Part shown: piece after piece, positions 33,268 to 41,866 of the stretch | Position numbering within the stretch: the first letter of the stretch is position 1 | Layout of the letters: each line of letters begins with the position of its first letter | Assembly (NCBI RefSeq): GCF_900114535.1 | Contig: NZ_FOTK01000008.1 | Coordinates: forward strand, 1 to 64,000 | Source of the DNA: Methylobacterium pseudosasicola | GTDB lineage: Bacteria > Pseudomonadota > Alphaproteobacteria > Rhizobiales > Beijerinckiaceae | Reading direction: 5' to 3' | Length of the DNA: 64,000 bases | Notes under the pieces: generated by a model | What the model was told of the DNA's origin: nothing | Seen by the model: only the letters and a program-made list of their open reading frames with translations | Database searches by the model: none | Position numbers and translations under genes: made by a program

Positions 33268-33531
33268 TTAGCGTCCAGCCGCAGAGGAGCCTCGGCTTGA
33301 CCGCTGCAAACCAGCTGCGGCGTCGCGCGCGCTCGGGGGTAGATCGGGACCGGTGCCGGTCCGGCCGGGGCCGGCGCCCGGCTCGGTGCCGGGGATCCCG
33401 ACTGATCGGTCACGCACATTGCCCAAGGCATAGCCGGCGTTGACCCCTGCGTAGAAGCCGCTGAAATCCTCGGCGCGCACCGGGGCGCTTGCGAGGGCGA
33501 ACAGGATGATCGGCATCAGCAGGCGGCGCAT
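33268..33531 (-). CDS. Truncated-looking outer-membrane protein
   Basis: 87 aa from ATG 33531. A signal peptide (MPIILFALASAPVRA, cleaved before EDF) is followed by SGFYAGVNAGYALGNVRDR, the same beta-barrel opening as the full-length protein at 18686, and then a Gly/Pro-rich 40-residue end with no further strands. It is too short to form a barrel. It could be a decayed or shortened relative, or a small secreted protein. No frameshift partner was seen downstream. Confidence 0.55.
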   Translation of the reverse strand: MRRLLMPIILFALASAPVRAEDFSGFYAGVNAGYALGNVRDRSVGIPGTEPGAGPGRTGTGPDLPPSARDAAAGLQRSSRGSSAAGR

Positions 33532-33549
33532 TGGGGTCCCGAAACGCGA

Positions 33550-33581
33550 AAGGCGGCGACCCCGCGTGGGATCACCGCCTT
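33550..33581 (-). terminator. Hairpin after the cold-shock gene
   Basis: AAGGCGG (33550-33556) pairs with CCGCCTT (33575-33581); the minus strand then reads TTTCGCGTTT. It lies 46 bp after the cold-shock stop and just before the small outer-membrane gene, whose ATG is at 33531. Confidence 0.4.
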
Positions 33582-33626
33582 CCAGCATTCTCACGGATCG
33601 CGGCAGTAAGACGGCCGCGGGACCGA

Positions 33627-34424
33627 TCAATCCTCGACGTTGATGCTCGAAGCCTCGCGGCCCTTTTGGCCCTCGACGACGCCGAGGGTGACCTGCTGGC
33701 CTTCGGCCAGCGATTCCAGACCGGCGCGGGACAGAGCCGAACGGTGGACGAACACGTCCTTGCCGCCGTCATTGACCGAGACGAAGCCGAAGCCCTTGGC
33801 CGGATCGTACCACTTCACGGTGCCGCTCATCTCGACCGAGGGGCCGGAAGCCGCGCGGCCACCACCGCCGCCGCCGTAGCCACCGCCGGCACCACCACCG
33901 TAACCGCCGCCGCCACCACCGTAGCCGCCACCGCCGCCGCCGCCGAAGCGATCGGCGCCAAAGCCGCCGGTGCGCGGGCGCAGCTCGCGCCGGGGCGCAG
34001 GCGCCTCGGCCGTGGAGGTGTCGACGCTGGTGACGCTCGTGACCTGCGGGCCCTTCTGACCCTGGGCCGTGGTGACCGTCAGCCGGGTGCCCGGCAGAAG
34101 GTCGGCATGGCCGGCAGCCTCGACGGCGCGGATGTGGAGGAAGGCATCGCCCGACCCGTCACCGAGTTCGACGAAGCCGAAGCCCTTCTCCTTGTTGAAC
34201 CACTTGACCGTCGCATCACGCTCCGGCCCGGTTGCGACCGGTGCCGCACCGCCGCGGGCCGGGCCACGGTCGAAACCGCCACCACCGAAACCGCCGCCGC
34301 CGCCACCACCGAATCCACCACCGCCGTATCCGCCGCTGGGGGGAGCCTGATCAGGCCATCTCGGCTCGCCAGCCTCGTCGAAGCCGCGCTTTTGCGGCCC
34401 CCTGAAATCACGACCACGTCCCAT
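33627..34424 (-). CDS. Double cold-shock-domain protein with glycine-rich linkers
   Basis: 265 aa. Two cold-shock domains: residues about 71-134 (DATVKWFNKEKGFGFVELG, DAFLHI) and 200-262 (GTVKWYDPAKGFGFVSVN, DVFVHRSAL), each with the RNA-binding RNP motifs. The first is preceded by a Gly/Phe/Tyr-rich tract (31-52) and the two are joined by another Gly/Tyr-rich tract (153-190). CSD proteins bind single-stranded RNA and DNA and melt hairpins; two domains joined like this are common in alphaproteobacteria. The Gly/Tyr tracts resemble low-complexity RNA-granule sequences. The gene has a 313-bp divergent leader, typical of cold-shock control. Confidence 0.93.
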   Translation of the reverse strand: MGRGRDFRGPQKRGFDEAGEPRWPDQAPPSGGYGGGGFGGGGGGGFGGGGFDRGPARGGAAPVATGPERDATVKWFNKEKGFGFVELGDGSGDAFLHIRAVEAAGHADLLPGTRLTVTTAQGQKGPQVTSVTSVDTSTAEAPAPRRELRPRTGGFGADRFGGGGGGGYGGGGGGYGGGAGGGYGGGGGGRAASGPSVEMSGTVKWYDPAKGFGFVSVNDGGKDVFVHRSALSRAGLESLAEGQQVTLGVVEGQKGREASSINVED

Positions 34425-34737
34425 CGAAAGCTCGCAAAAACCGTCCGCCGCCCTGGTCTCGAATACCGCGTGCGCGCCATCCCAGACAGCCCACGCCCCG
34501 CACTATCATTACCCCCGGTCGCGGTAACCAAGAATAACGCCCCAGTCCTGACGCAATCGGGCCTTGACCGCAAGGACCTTCTTGGCCAAGACGCGCCGGT
34601 TTCGTTACTTTCTTGCAGCAAACAACGCGGCTGGATGCCTTCAATGCGCCGGTCGTTCGCCTTGCGGACAAGGGCGTTAGCGAAACGCAAAGGCTGTTCG
34701 GCTAGCCTCGCGGCGCGCCCCGCAACGGCACCCGGCC
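34425..34737. other. Divergent spacer between the cold-shock gene and the receiver gene
   Basis: 313 bases without a gene. The minus-strand half is the cold-shock leader, where long 5' untranslated regions that fold differently at low temperature are known in the family. The GC content drops around 34500-34560. I could not fix promoter boxes with confidence. Confidence 0.5.
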
Positions 34738-35211
34738 ATGATCGCGACTCCGACCTTCCCCGATCTCTCGGCCCTCGTGGTCGACGAGAGCCTCTATATC
34801 CGGCGAATCGTGCGCGACATGCTCATGCGGGTCGGCATCAAGCGCGTCCTGGAGGCGCCGGACGGGGCCGAGGCCCTGGGCGTACTGGCCGAGAGCAAGC
34901 CGGATATCAGTATCATCGACTGGGATCTGTCGATTCTCTCAGGGGAAGAGTTTATCCGGCTCGCGCGCACGCCGGCGACCTCCCCCTGCCCCACCATCCC
35001 GATCATCCTGATGCTCGCCCAGCCGCGCCGGAACGTGGTCGACCGGGCGGTCGCGCTGGGGGTCAACGAGATCATCGCCAAGCCGTTCTCGCCCAAGACC
35101 CTATGGTCGCGGCTCGACGAGGTGATCAACCGGCCGCGCCCCTATTCGCAGGTGAAGAGCCTGCTGCGGCCGATCCCGCGCCGGACCAGCGCCATGAAGG
35201 CCGTCGCGTAA
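34738..35211 (+). CDS. Single-domain response regulator with unusual switch residues
   Basis: 157 aa, one receiver domain (about 10-130) and an Arg/Pro-rich C-terminal tail, no output domain. The likely phosphoacceptor is Asp61 in IIDWDLSILSGEE; the conserved proline of the next loop is serine here. The acidic pair is reduced to Asp16-Glu17 (VVDES). The switch Thr/Ser is absent (IIILMLAQ), while the conserved Lys-Pro is present in IAKPFSP. It could be a CheY-like or phosphate-sink protein, or signal by protein-protein contact. The partner kinase is not nearby. Confidence 0.8.
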   Translation: MIATPTFPDLSALVVDESLYIRRIVRDMLMRVGIKRVLEAPDGAEALGVLAESKPDISIIDWDLSILSGEEFIRLARTPATSPCPTIPIILMLAQPRRNVVDRAVALGVNEIIAKPFSPKTLWSRLDEVINRPRPYSQVKSLLRPIPRRTSAMKAVA

Positions 35212-35283
35212 AGGCCGGCGCCTGAGCCCGGGACGATCGGACGTTGCAGTTCCCGACCGACCCTGTAGGGTCCTCTTCTAAGA

Positions 35284-36417
35284 ATGGCCGAGCGCAACGC
35301 TCCTGGCCGACCCGAAGGACCGACGGCCGCGCCGATGAGGGACGAGACCGCTGCGGCCGCGCCGTCCCGCATTTCGCCCGGCGCTGCGCCGCTCCAGACG
35401 CCGGCCCCGCTCCCGGGCCGTGACCGCCGGCGCGTCGCTTATGCGGCGCTGGACCTCGGCACCAACAATTGCCGCCTGCTGATCGCCGAGCCGACCTTCA
35501 GCGGCTTCCGGGTGATCGACGCGTTCTCGCGCATCGTCCGGCTCGGCGAGGGCCTGGGCACCTCCGACCGGCTCAACGAGGCCGCGATCGAGCGCACCGT
35601 CGAAGCCCTGCGCATCTGCCGGACCAAGATGCAGAGCCGAGGCGTGCGGCGGGCTAAGGTGATCGCCACGGAGGCCTGCCGCCTCGCGGTGAACGGCGCA
35701 GCCTTCGTCGAGCGCGTCCGGCGCGGCGTCGGCCTGGATCTCGAGATCGTCGACCGGCAGACCGAGGCCTATCTCGCGGTGACGGGCTGCGCGGCGCTCG
35801 CCGACCCGGACGCCGAATCCGTGGTGATCTTCGATATCGGCGGCGGCTCTACGGAGATCGCCTGGCTCGACGGCGCGGCTGCCAACCCCTCCACCGACCC
35901 GACCCTGCGCATCCGTGCCTGGGATTCCCTGCCGGTGGGCGTAGTGACCCTGGCCGAGCGCCATGGCGGCGCCGAGGTCACCCGGCGGATGTTCGAGGGC
36001 ATGGTCGAGGAGGTGGCGGAGAAGCTGTCGGCCTTCGCGCTCCGGGCTGCGGCCGCCGCGACGGCCCCGCATTTCCACCTGCTCGGCACATCCGGCACGG
36101 TGACGACCATCGCGGCCATGCATCTGAGGCTCGCCCGCTACGAGCGGCGCCGGGTCGACGGCTTGTGGATGAGCGACCATGAGGTCTCGACCGCCATCGA
36201 CGATCTGCTCGACACGCGTCTGGAGCAGCGGGCCGACAATCCCTGCATCGGCCGCGACCGGGCGGATCTGGTGCTGGCGGGCTGCGCGATCCTGGAGGCG
36301 ATCCGCCGGGCGTTCCCGTCGGAGCGCCTGCGCATCGCCGACCGGGGCCTGCGCGAAGGATTGTTGATGAACATGATGCGAGAAGACGGCGTCTGGAACC
36401 GGAAAGCGGTTCGATGA
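35284..36417 (+). CDS. ppx: Ppx/GppA-family phosphatase
   Basis: 377 aa, cut to the two core domains of the family (E. coli Ppx has 513). It hydrolyses polyphosphate or pppGpp, cytoplasmic. The first 45 residues are a Pro/Ala-rich extension. Motifs are YAALDLGTNNCRLLIAE (actin-like phosphate loop, about 56-72), VIATEACRLAVNG, SVVIFDIGGGSTEIAW and LLGTSGTVTTIAAMHLRL. The C-terminal helical HD domain of longer members is missing, as usual in alphaproteobacteria. It overlaps rlmE by 4 bases (ATGA); ppx and rlmE (ftsJ) are often neighbours in this group. Confidence 0.92.
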   Translation: MAERNAPGRPEGPTAAPMRDETAAAAPSRISPGAAPLQTPAPLPGRDRRRVAYAALDLGTNNCRLLIAEPTFSGFRVIDAFSRIVRLGEGLGTSDRLNEAAIERTVEALRICRTKMQSRGVRRAKVIATEACRLAVNGAAFVERVRRGVGLDLEIVDRQTEAYLAVTGCAALADPDAESVVIFDIGGGSTEIAWLDGAAANPSTDPTLRIRAWDSLPVGVVTLAERHGGAEVTRRMFEGMVEEVAEKLSAFALRAAAAATAPHFHLLGTSGTVTTIAAMHLRLARYERRRVDGLWMSDHEVSTAIDDLLDTRLEQRADNPCIGRDRADLVLAGCAILEAIRRAFPSERLRIADRGLREGLLMNMMREDGVWNRKAVR

Positions 36418-37139
36418 GCGACCGGCGCGGCGGCGCGGGCTCCACCGGGGGCGTGCGCGGCGACCTCAAGCAGCGGGTGAAGACCGGGCGTGGCCGGACC
36501 CTGTCCCAGAAGCGCTGGCTGGAGCGCCAGCTCAACGACCCCTACGTGGCCCGGGCCAAGCGCGAGGGCTATCGCTCGCGCGCGGCCTACAAGCTGATCG
36601 AGATCAACGAGCGCTACAAGCTGCTCAAGCCCGGCCAGCGCGTGGTCGATCTCGGCGCGGCGCCGGGCGGCTGGTCGCAGGTTGCGGCGCGGATCGTCGG
36701 CGCCATGGGCCGCGTCGTCGGCATCGACCTCCTGGAGATCGAGCCCATGGCGGGGGTCGAGTTCATCACCCTCGACTTCCTCGATCCCGAGGCGCCGGCC
36801 AAGCTCACCGCGATGCTAGGCGGGCCGGCCGATATCGTCCTGTCCGACATGGCGGCCAACGCCACCGGCCACAAGAAGACCGACCATCTGCGGATCATCG
36901 GGCTTGCCGAAACCGCGGCCGAATTCGCCCGCGAGATCTTAGGGCCGGGCGGCGCCTACCTCGCCAAGGTGCTGCAGGGCGGCACCGAAAACGCCCTTCT
37001 GGCCGACCTGAAGCGGGATTTCACGGCCGTGCGCCACGTGAAGCCGGCGGCGAGCCGGTCCGATTCGAGTGAGCTCTACGTGCTGGCCACCGGCTATCGC
37101 AGCGCGTCGGCCCGGGCCGCGGCTGCGGACGAGGCCTGA
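36414..37139 (+). CDS. rlmE: 23S rRNA (uridine-2'-O-)-methyltransferase RlmE (FtsJ)
   Basis: 241 aa. It methylates the ribose of U2552 in the ribosomal A-loop, helping 50S assembly. The SAM pocket is RVVDLGAAPGGWSQVA (about 77-92). The catalytic Lys-Asp-Lys-Glu set has the Lys in the YRSRAAYKL segment, the Asp in DIVLSDMAANATGHKKTDH, and the following Lys in AYLAKVLQGG. The first 30 residues are Gly/Arg-rich and probably disordered. It overlaps ppx and is followed 10 bp later by a gene of unknown function, likely the same operon. Confidence 0.95.
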   Translation: MSDRRGGAGSTGGVRGDLKQRVKTGRGRTLSQKRWLERQLNDPYVARAKREGYRSRAAYKLIEINERYKLLKPGQRVVDLGAAPGGWSQVAARIVGAMGRVVGIDLLEIEPMAGVEFITLDFLDPEAPAKLTAMLGGPADIVLSDMAANATGHKKTDHLRIIGLAETAAEFAREILGPGGAYLAKVLQGGTENALLADLKRDFTAVRHVKPAASRSDSSELYVLATGYRSASARAAAADEA

Positions 37140-37149
37140 GCCGTCCTCC

Positions 37150-37905
37150 ATGCTGGTCGCGTGGGCGCTGTCGCTGGTCAATCCCGCGCCGCTGCGCCTG
37201 CGCCGGCTCGGCTATGTCCGCCAGAGCGGCCTGCTTCATGCCCGGTCCCGCCGCTGCCGCGCGGCCTGGGCGCCGCATCTCACCCGGGCCCACAGCGTCA
37301 TCATCGCCGCCACCGAGGCGACGGCGCGGCGTCGATCCGTGGTGGTGCTGGGCTCCGGGCTCCTCGATGACGTGCCGCTCGACGCGCTCGCAGACCTGTT
37401 CAACCGGGTAATCCTCATCGACGCCGTCCATCCGTGGCCGGCGCGGCTCGCTGCACGGCGACACCACAACGTCGCCCTCGTGACCGCGGAGATCAGCGCC
37501 GGGCTGACCGATCCCGGCCTCTTGGAGATCTGCACGGCTGCCGACCTGATCGTGTCGGCCAACCTTCTGTCGCAACTTCCGATCGTGCCGATCGAGGCTT
37601 ACGAGGCGCGGGGTCGCGAGGCGCCGCCTGAACTCGGCACGCAGCTCATCGAGACGCATCTGGCGGCCCTGGACCGGCTCGCGGCCGGGACCGGGCGGGT
37701 CTGCCTCATCACCGATACGGTGCAGCGCGCGGAGGATCGGGCCGGCCGGGTGACGGACAGCCTCGACCTGATGCTCGGCGTCTCGCTACCGCCGCCGTCC
37801 CAGACCTGGGACTGGGAGATCGCGCCCTTCGGCGAGATCGGCCGGCGCCACAGGCTGATCCACCGGGTCCATGCCTATCCGGACTGGCGGACCGCCCGGG
37901 CGTGA
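37150..37905 (+). CDS. Unknown cytoplasmic protein, possibly SAM-methyltransferase-like
   Basis: 251 aa from ATG 37150, 10 bp after rlmE, so probably translated from the same mRNA. I do not recognise a named family. It starts with a basic region (RLRRLGYVRQSGLLHARSRR). Around 60-80, SVVVLGSGLLDDVPLDAL resembles the glycine loop of a Rossmann/SAM fold; RVILIDAVHPWPARLA could be the acidic second strand, and ADLIVSANLLSQLP resembles the motif IV region of methyltransferases. The C-terminal quarter (LMLGVSLPPPSQTWDWEIAPF) is less regular. It could modify RNA or a metabolite. This is weak fold reasoning. Confidence 0.6.
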   Translation: MLVAWALSLVNPAPLRLRRLGYVRQSGLLHARSRRCRAAWAPHLTRAHSVIIAATEATARRRSVVVLGSGLLDDVPLDALADLFNRVILIDAVHPWPARLAARRHHNVALVTAEISAGLTDPGLLEICTAADLIVSANLLSQLPIVPIEAYEARGREAPPELGTQLIETHLAALDRLAAGTGRVCLITDTVQRAEDRAGRVTDSLDLMLGVSLPPPSQTWDWEIAPFGEIGRRHRLIHRVHAYPDWRTARA

Positions 37906-37930
37906 TTTTTTTCGGGTAGCGCGCCCACAC

Positions 37931-38020
37931 CGTCATTGCGAGCGCAGCGAAAACCCAGTGAGGCGCTACGTCCTGAGATCGCGCGCTGCCCTGGGTTGCT
38001 TCGCTGACGCTCGCAATGAC
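37931..38020. repeat. Palindromic intergenic repeat (family A, copy 2)
   Basis: CGTCATTGCGAGCGCAGCGAA on the left and TTGCTTCGCTGACGCTCGC plus AATGACG on the right form a long imperfect hairpin; the middle reads GATCGCGCGCTGCCCTGGG. A clearer copy is at 57367, a diverged one at 11909. It lies after a plus-strand gene and before the 38047 terminator. Confidence 0.88.
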
Positions 38021-38046
38021 GGCGAGCGGTGCGTTCAACCCCAAGA

Positions 38047-38077
38047 AAAAGCCGCCCCGGTTTTCCAGGACGGCTTT
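38047..38077. terminator. Bidirectional hairpin terminator before DUF4167
   Basis: AAAAGCCGCCC faces GGACGGCTTTT; A-run left and T-run right, so it can work in both directions, ending the convergent genes at 37150 (plus) and 38106 (minus). Confidence 0.8.
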
Positions 38078-38105
38078 TGTCGTTTCAAGATACCGAAGAA
38101 CCGCC

Positions 38106-39257
38106 TTACTCGGTCGGTGCGTCCTCGGTCGGTGCGCGGGCCTCGCCCTCCTCCGGGGCGATCCCTTCGAAGCGCGGCCGGCGACGGCGGCGCGGCTTCA
38201 CGGGCGCTTCCTCGGCGGCGGCCTCGGGCGCCGGTGCGGAGGGCTGCTCGACCGGGGTCGTCGCGGCCACCGGGCGGGGGGGCGTCATCAGGAAGGCCGG
38301 CAGGCTGGCCGGATCCTCGGCGGTGACCGGCGCCGCGACCGGCTCCCGGCGGCGCTCGCGACGAGGCGCGGGCTCGGCCTGGCGCGGCGTCTCGGTGCGC
38401 GGCGCGGCCTCGGTCCGGGGCTCGGCCCGACGCGGCTGGCGCTCGTCCGAGCGGGCCTCCTGCCGGCTGTCCTGCCGATTGTCCGGCTGCCGGGTCTCTG
38501 GCCGCGCGGTGTCGGACCGGTTGGACTCGTAGCGGTTCTGGTCGCCGCGCGACTCCTGCCGGTTGTCCTGACGGGACTCCTGGCGCTCCTGCCGGTAATC
38601 CTGCCGGCCGTAATCCTGGCGGTTCTCTTGGCGGGTGTCTTGCCGGTTCTCCTGCCGATTATCCTGCCGGTCCTGGCGGTAGTCCGGGCGCTGATAATCC
38701 TGCCGCTGCGAATCCTGGCGCTGGTAATCCTGCCGTGGCTGCTGGTCCTGGCGCCGGTAATCCTGGCGGCCGTTACTGTCGAACCGGCGCTGGTCGCGGT
38801 TCTGGAACCGGTCGCGGCCCTGCTGGCGGCCGTCCTGGTTCACGTCCTGGCGCATCTCGTAGGGCTGAGGCTGCTGGCCGGGATCGTTGTCGTCGTAGCC
38901 GTTATAGGCGTGGCCGTTCTGGCCCGCGCCATTGCCCTGGCCCTCGTCGTCCCCCTCGTCCATGTCGTCCTCGTAGGAACGACTGGCATAGCCGCCGGTA
39001 TTGGCCGGGCGGTTCTGCTCCTGGGCGCCGGAGACGATCCGGAAGTAGTGTTCGCCGTGCTGGAAATAGTTCTCGGCCGCCACCGGGTCGCCGGCCGCCT
39101 GCGCGTCGCGGGCGAGCTGCGCGTATTTGTCGGCGATATGCTGCGCGGTGCCACGGATTTTGACGTCGGGGCCGTTGGATTCGTACGAGCGCGTCAGCGG
39201 GTTCGGACCTTTGGGCCGGTTGCGGCCGCGCATCCGTCGATTCTGGTTTGGTCTCAT
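38106..39257 (-). CDS. DUF4167 protein with long Arg-Gln-Asp repeat tail
   Basis: 383 aa. Residues about 8-85 match DUF4167 (RGRNRPKGPNPLTRSYESNG, then VKIRGTAQHIADKYAQLARD), a family found beside prmC/prfA in Rhizobiales. Next comes an acidic Gly/Asn patch (95-125). Residues 164-273 are low-complexity repeats of RQDY, RQEN, RQDN and RQES type, coded by 38438-38768. After that a Pro/Ala/Arg-rich tail carries Arg clusters (RREPVAAPVTAED, KPRRRRRPRFEG) and ends in TE-rich residues. The Arg-rich head and tail suggest binding to RNA or ribosomes; this is inference, as the function is unknown. It lies 396 bp after prmC on the same strand. Confidence 0.85.
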   Translation of the reverse strand: MRPNQNRRMRGRNRPKGPNPLTRSYESNGPDVKIRGTAQHIADKYAQLARDAQAAGDPVAAENYFQHGEHYFRIVSGAQEQNRPANTGGYASRSYEDDMDEGDDEGQGNGAGQNGHAYNGYDDNDPGQQPQPYEMRQDVNQDGRQQGRDRFQNRDQRRFDSNGRQDYRRQDQQPRQDYQRQDSQRQDYQRPDYRQDRQDNRQENRQDTRQENRQDYGRQDYRQERQESRQDNRQESRGDQNRYESNRSDTARPETRQPDNRQDSRQEARSDERQPRRAEPRTEAAPRTETPRQAEPAPRRERRREPVAAPVTAEDPASLPAFLMTPPRPVAATTPVEQPSAPAPEAAAEEAPVKPRRRRRPRFEGIAPEEGEARAPTEDAPTE

Positions 39258-39653
39258 CGGTCTTCAGTGACCCTCGTTCACGCAAACGACAGTTCTTCGG
39301 GGCGTCCGGCGTCGATCTTCAGACGCGCTCCGGCCAAATGCACCCGGTGAAGCCGCGCGTTCGACCGCTCCGCGGTCCGCGCGTCTGCCTGACCATCCCT
39401 CGCACCGCGCGTCCGGGCCAGACGCCAGAAACCAGTCGATTGTCAGGTTCGAGTGCTGTCGAACCGCCGCGCATTCGCACGCGCGCTCCAGTCCAACGGT
39501 ACGGGGGATCAGCGAACCAGGCGGCGACCAGAGATCGTCGCCGACCCTACAATCGTCCGTCTTAACGAACCGTTCGCGATCTTCAAGCGGACTCTAGCGT
39601 TCCCAACGAGATGCAACAAGCATTTTCTCAACGCACCGATCGTCGTTCCGGAC
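39258..39653. other. Spacer between prmC and DUF4167
   Basis: No gene is seen in these 396 bases. They are the upstream region of the DUF4167 gene and the end of prmC. Plus-strand short frames (39248-39565, 39453-39677) look spurious. No clear promoter could be placed. Confidence 0.5.
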
Positions 39654-40547
39654 TTAGGCATCCGTGTGACCGGATGACAGGCCGAAGATCAGCACCCGAT
39701 CATGGCCGGCCAGATCCTGCTTGAGGCCGAAATCGGTGAAGCCGGCGGCTCGCGCCAGGGCGCGCACGGGATCCGCCTGGTCGTAGCCGATCTCGAACAG
39801 GAGCCGCCCACCCGGCGCCAGCAGGCCATTAGATCGAACGCCCGCCAGGATCCGGCGATAGGCGTCGAGCCCGTCCGGGCCGCCGTCGAGGGCGGCCAGC
39901 GGATCGTGCTGGCGGACGTCCCGGTCGAGTTGCTGGATGACGGCGCGGGCGATGTAGGGCGGGTTCGAGACCACGAGGTCGAACCGGCCGCGGAGCGGAT
40001 CGCACCAATCCGCCGCCGCGAAGGCAGCCCGGTTGCCGAGCCCGTTTGCCAGCGCGTTGTGCCGCGCCGTGCGCAGCGCTTTTTCCGAACGGTCGAGACC
40101 GATCCCAGCAGCGTGCGGTAGCTCGCTCAGCAGCGCCACCAGGATGCAGCCGGAGCCGGTGCCGAGGTCGAGGCAGCGCAGCGGCGCGTTTCGGTCCGGC
40201 ACGGAAGCGAGCGCCGCCTCGACAAGGATTTCCGTATCGGGGCGCGGGACCAGCGTCTCGGGGGCGAGCCGGAACGGCAACCCCCAAAACTCCCAGGCGC
40301 CGAGGATCCGCGCCACGGGCTCACCCGACAGCCGCCGCGCCAGGGCGGCGTCGAGCTTCTCTGCCTCGTCCGCATCGAGGATTTTTTGGCCGTCGAGCAG
40401 AAGGTCCCGGGTCTCCAGGCCGAGGAGACCGAGTATCAGGAAGCGCGCATCGCCCGCTGCCTCCGCGATACCGCCTTCGCTCAAGCGAGCGGCGCTCCGG
40501 CGCAAAGCCTCCCGACGCGACAGGCCCTGGCTGGTCGCCGCGGTCAC
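39654..40547 (-). CDS. prmC: Peptide chain release factor N5-glutamine methyltransferase PrmC
   Basis: About 297 aa from GTG 40547, placed just after the prfA stop (40556-40558); the frame runs open into prfA in another frame but the family needs only this part. PrmC methylates the GGQ glutamine of release factors. The N-terminal helical domain recognises RF. The SAM pocket is CLDLGTGSGCILVAL (about 117-131) and the catalytic motif VSNPPYIA follows near 185. It is downstream of its substrate gene prfA, a typical pairing that keeps the two in balance. Confidence 0.94.
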   Translation of the reverse strand: MTAATSQGLSRREALRRSAARLSEGGIAEAAGDARFLILGLLGLETRDLLLDGQKILDADEAEKLDAALARRLSGEPVARILGAWEFWGLPFRLAPETLVPRPDTEILVEAALASVPDRNAPLRCLDLGTGSGCILVALLSELPHAAGIGLDRSEKALRTARHNALANGLGNRAAFAAADWCDPLRGRFDLVVSNPPYIARAVIQQLDRDVRQHDPLAALDGGPDGLDAYRRILAGVRSNGLLAPGGRLLFEIGYDQADPVRALARAAGFTDFGLKQDLAGHDRVLIFGLSSGHTDA

Positions 40548-40555
40548 GGCGCCGC

Positions 40556-41641
40556 TCAGGCCATGCCCTCGGAAGCCAGCAACTCGGCCTGGTGCTCGGT
40601 GATCAGGGCGTCGACCACCTCGTCCAGCGCCGTGCCGGCCATCACCTCTTCCAGCTTGTAGAGGGTCAGGTTGATGCGGTGGTCGGTGACCCGGCCTTGC
40701 GGGAAGTTGTAGGTCCGGATCCGCTCGCTGCGGTCGCCGGACCCGACCTGCGCCCGCCGGTCGGCGGCCCGCGCCGAATCCTTGGCGGTGCGCTCGGCGT
40801 CGTAGAGCCGGGCGCGCAGCAACGACATGGCGCGGGCGCGGTTCTTGTGCTGCGAGCGCTCCTCCTGGACGAAGACCACGATGCCGGTGGGCAGGTGGGT
40901 GATGCGGATCGCCGACTCGGTCTTGTTGACGTGCTGGCCGCCGGCCCCCTGGGCGCGCATCGTATCGATCTTCAGGTCTGCATCGTTGACAGTGATGTCG
41001 ACCTCCTCGGCCTCCGGCAGAACCGCCACGGTGGCCGCGGAGGTGTGGATGCGCCCCTGGGTCTCGGTGTCGGGCACCCGCTGCACCCGGTGGGCGCCGC
41101 TCTCGAACTTCAGGCGGGCGAACACGCCCTTGCCCTTCACCTCGGCCACGACTTCGCGGAAGCCGCCGACCGTGCCCTCGCTCTCCGAGATCACCTCGAC
41201 CTTCCAACCCTTGGACTCGGCGTATTTCGCGTACATCCGGAACAGGTCGCCGGCGAACAGGGCCGCCTCGTCGCCGCCAGTGCCGGCGCGGACTTCCAGG
41301 ATCGCACTCTTCTCGTCGGCCGCATCCTTGGGCAGCAGCATGAGCTGGAGCGCCCGGTGGGTCGCCTCCAGCCGCTCCTGCGCCTCGGGCTTCTCGTCGG
41401 CGGCGAGCGCGCGCATCTCCGGGTCGGTGCCCGGCTCGTCGATCAGCGTCTCGAGATCCGCGAGGTTTGCGAGCGCCGCCCGGTAGGTGCGGATCGCATC
41501 CACCACGGGATCGAGGTCGGATAGCTCCCGGGAGAGCTGGATCACGGTCTCGGATTCGCCCTCGCCCGTGGCGAGCTGTGCGGTGACGAATTCATGCCGC
41601 GCCAGGATGGCGTCGAGGCGCTCGGTGGGAAAGGGGATCAT
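40556..41641 (-). CDS. prfA: Peptide chain release factor 1
   Basis: 361 aa, full length for RF1. It reads UAA and UAG stop codons and triggers release of the finished protein. The anticodon-like PxT motif is Pro190-Asp-Thr192 in [14 protein letters not shown]. The GGQ motif is at 234-236 in [13 protein letters not shown]. The long N-terminal helical domain (about 1-100) and the charged [17 protein letters not shown] region are normal. It precedes prmC with a 9-bp gap and is itself downstream of ptsP with about 225 bp between, a conserved alphaproteobacterial order. Confidence 0.97.
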   Translation of the reverse strand: MIPFPTERLDAILARHEFVTAQLATGEGESETVIQLSRELSDLDPVVDAIRTYRAALANLADLETLIDEPGTDPEMRALAADEKPEAQERLEATHRALQLMLLPKDAADEKSAILEVRAGTGGDEAALFAGDLFRMYAKYAESKGWKVEVISESEGTVGGFREVVAEVKGKGVFARLKFESGAHRVQRVPDTETQGRIHTSAATVAVLPEAEEVDITVNDADLKIDTMRAQGAGGQHVNKTESAIRITHLPTGIVVFVQEERSQHKNRARAMSLLRARLYDAERTAKDSARAADRRAQVGSGDRSERIRTYNFPQGRVTDHRINLTLYKLEEVMAGTALDEVVDALITEHQAELLASEGMA

Positions 41642-41866
41642 CGCCCGTGTTTCTGCAGGTTTTTGCGCGCGGCGTTCCGGGCCGGGCGGGGTCTCGTTTC
41701 AGGGGTCGGAGCGCAGGATCGGAAAGCGGACCGACGCTTCAAGAAAGCTCCCCCCACCCCGACTCGGCTTCGCTTCGAGAGCCGAAGCCATGGCGCACCG
41801 ACCCGAAATCGTCGCGGCTTTGCCGTACAACCCCGGCCGAACCTTCGGCAAGGGTCGCCTCACCGG

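Noticed and set aside
38438..38768. Tandem repeats as a separate mobile or CRISPR element
   Set aside because: They are in frame inside the DUF4167 gene and code for RQD/RQE units, so they are part of the protein.
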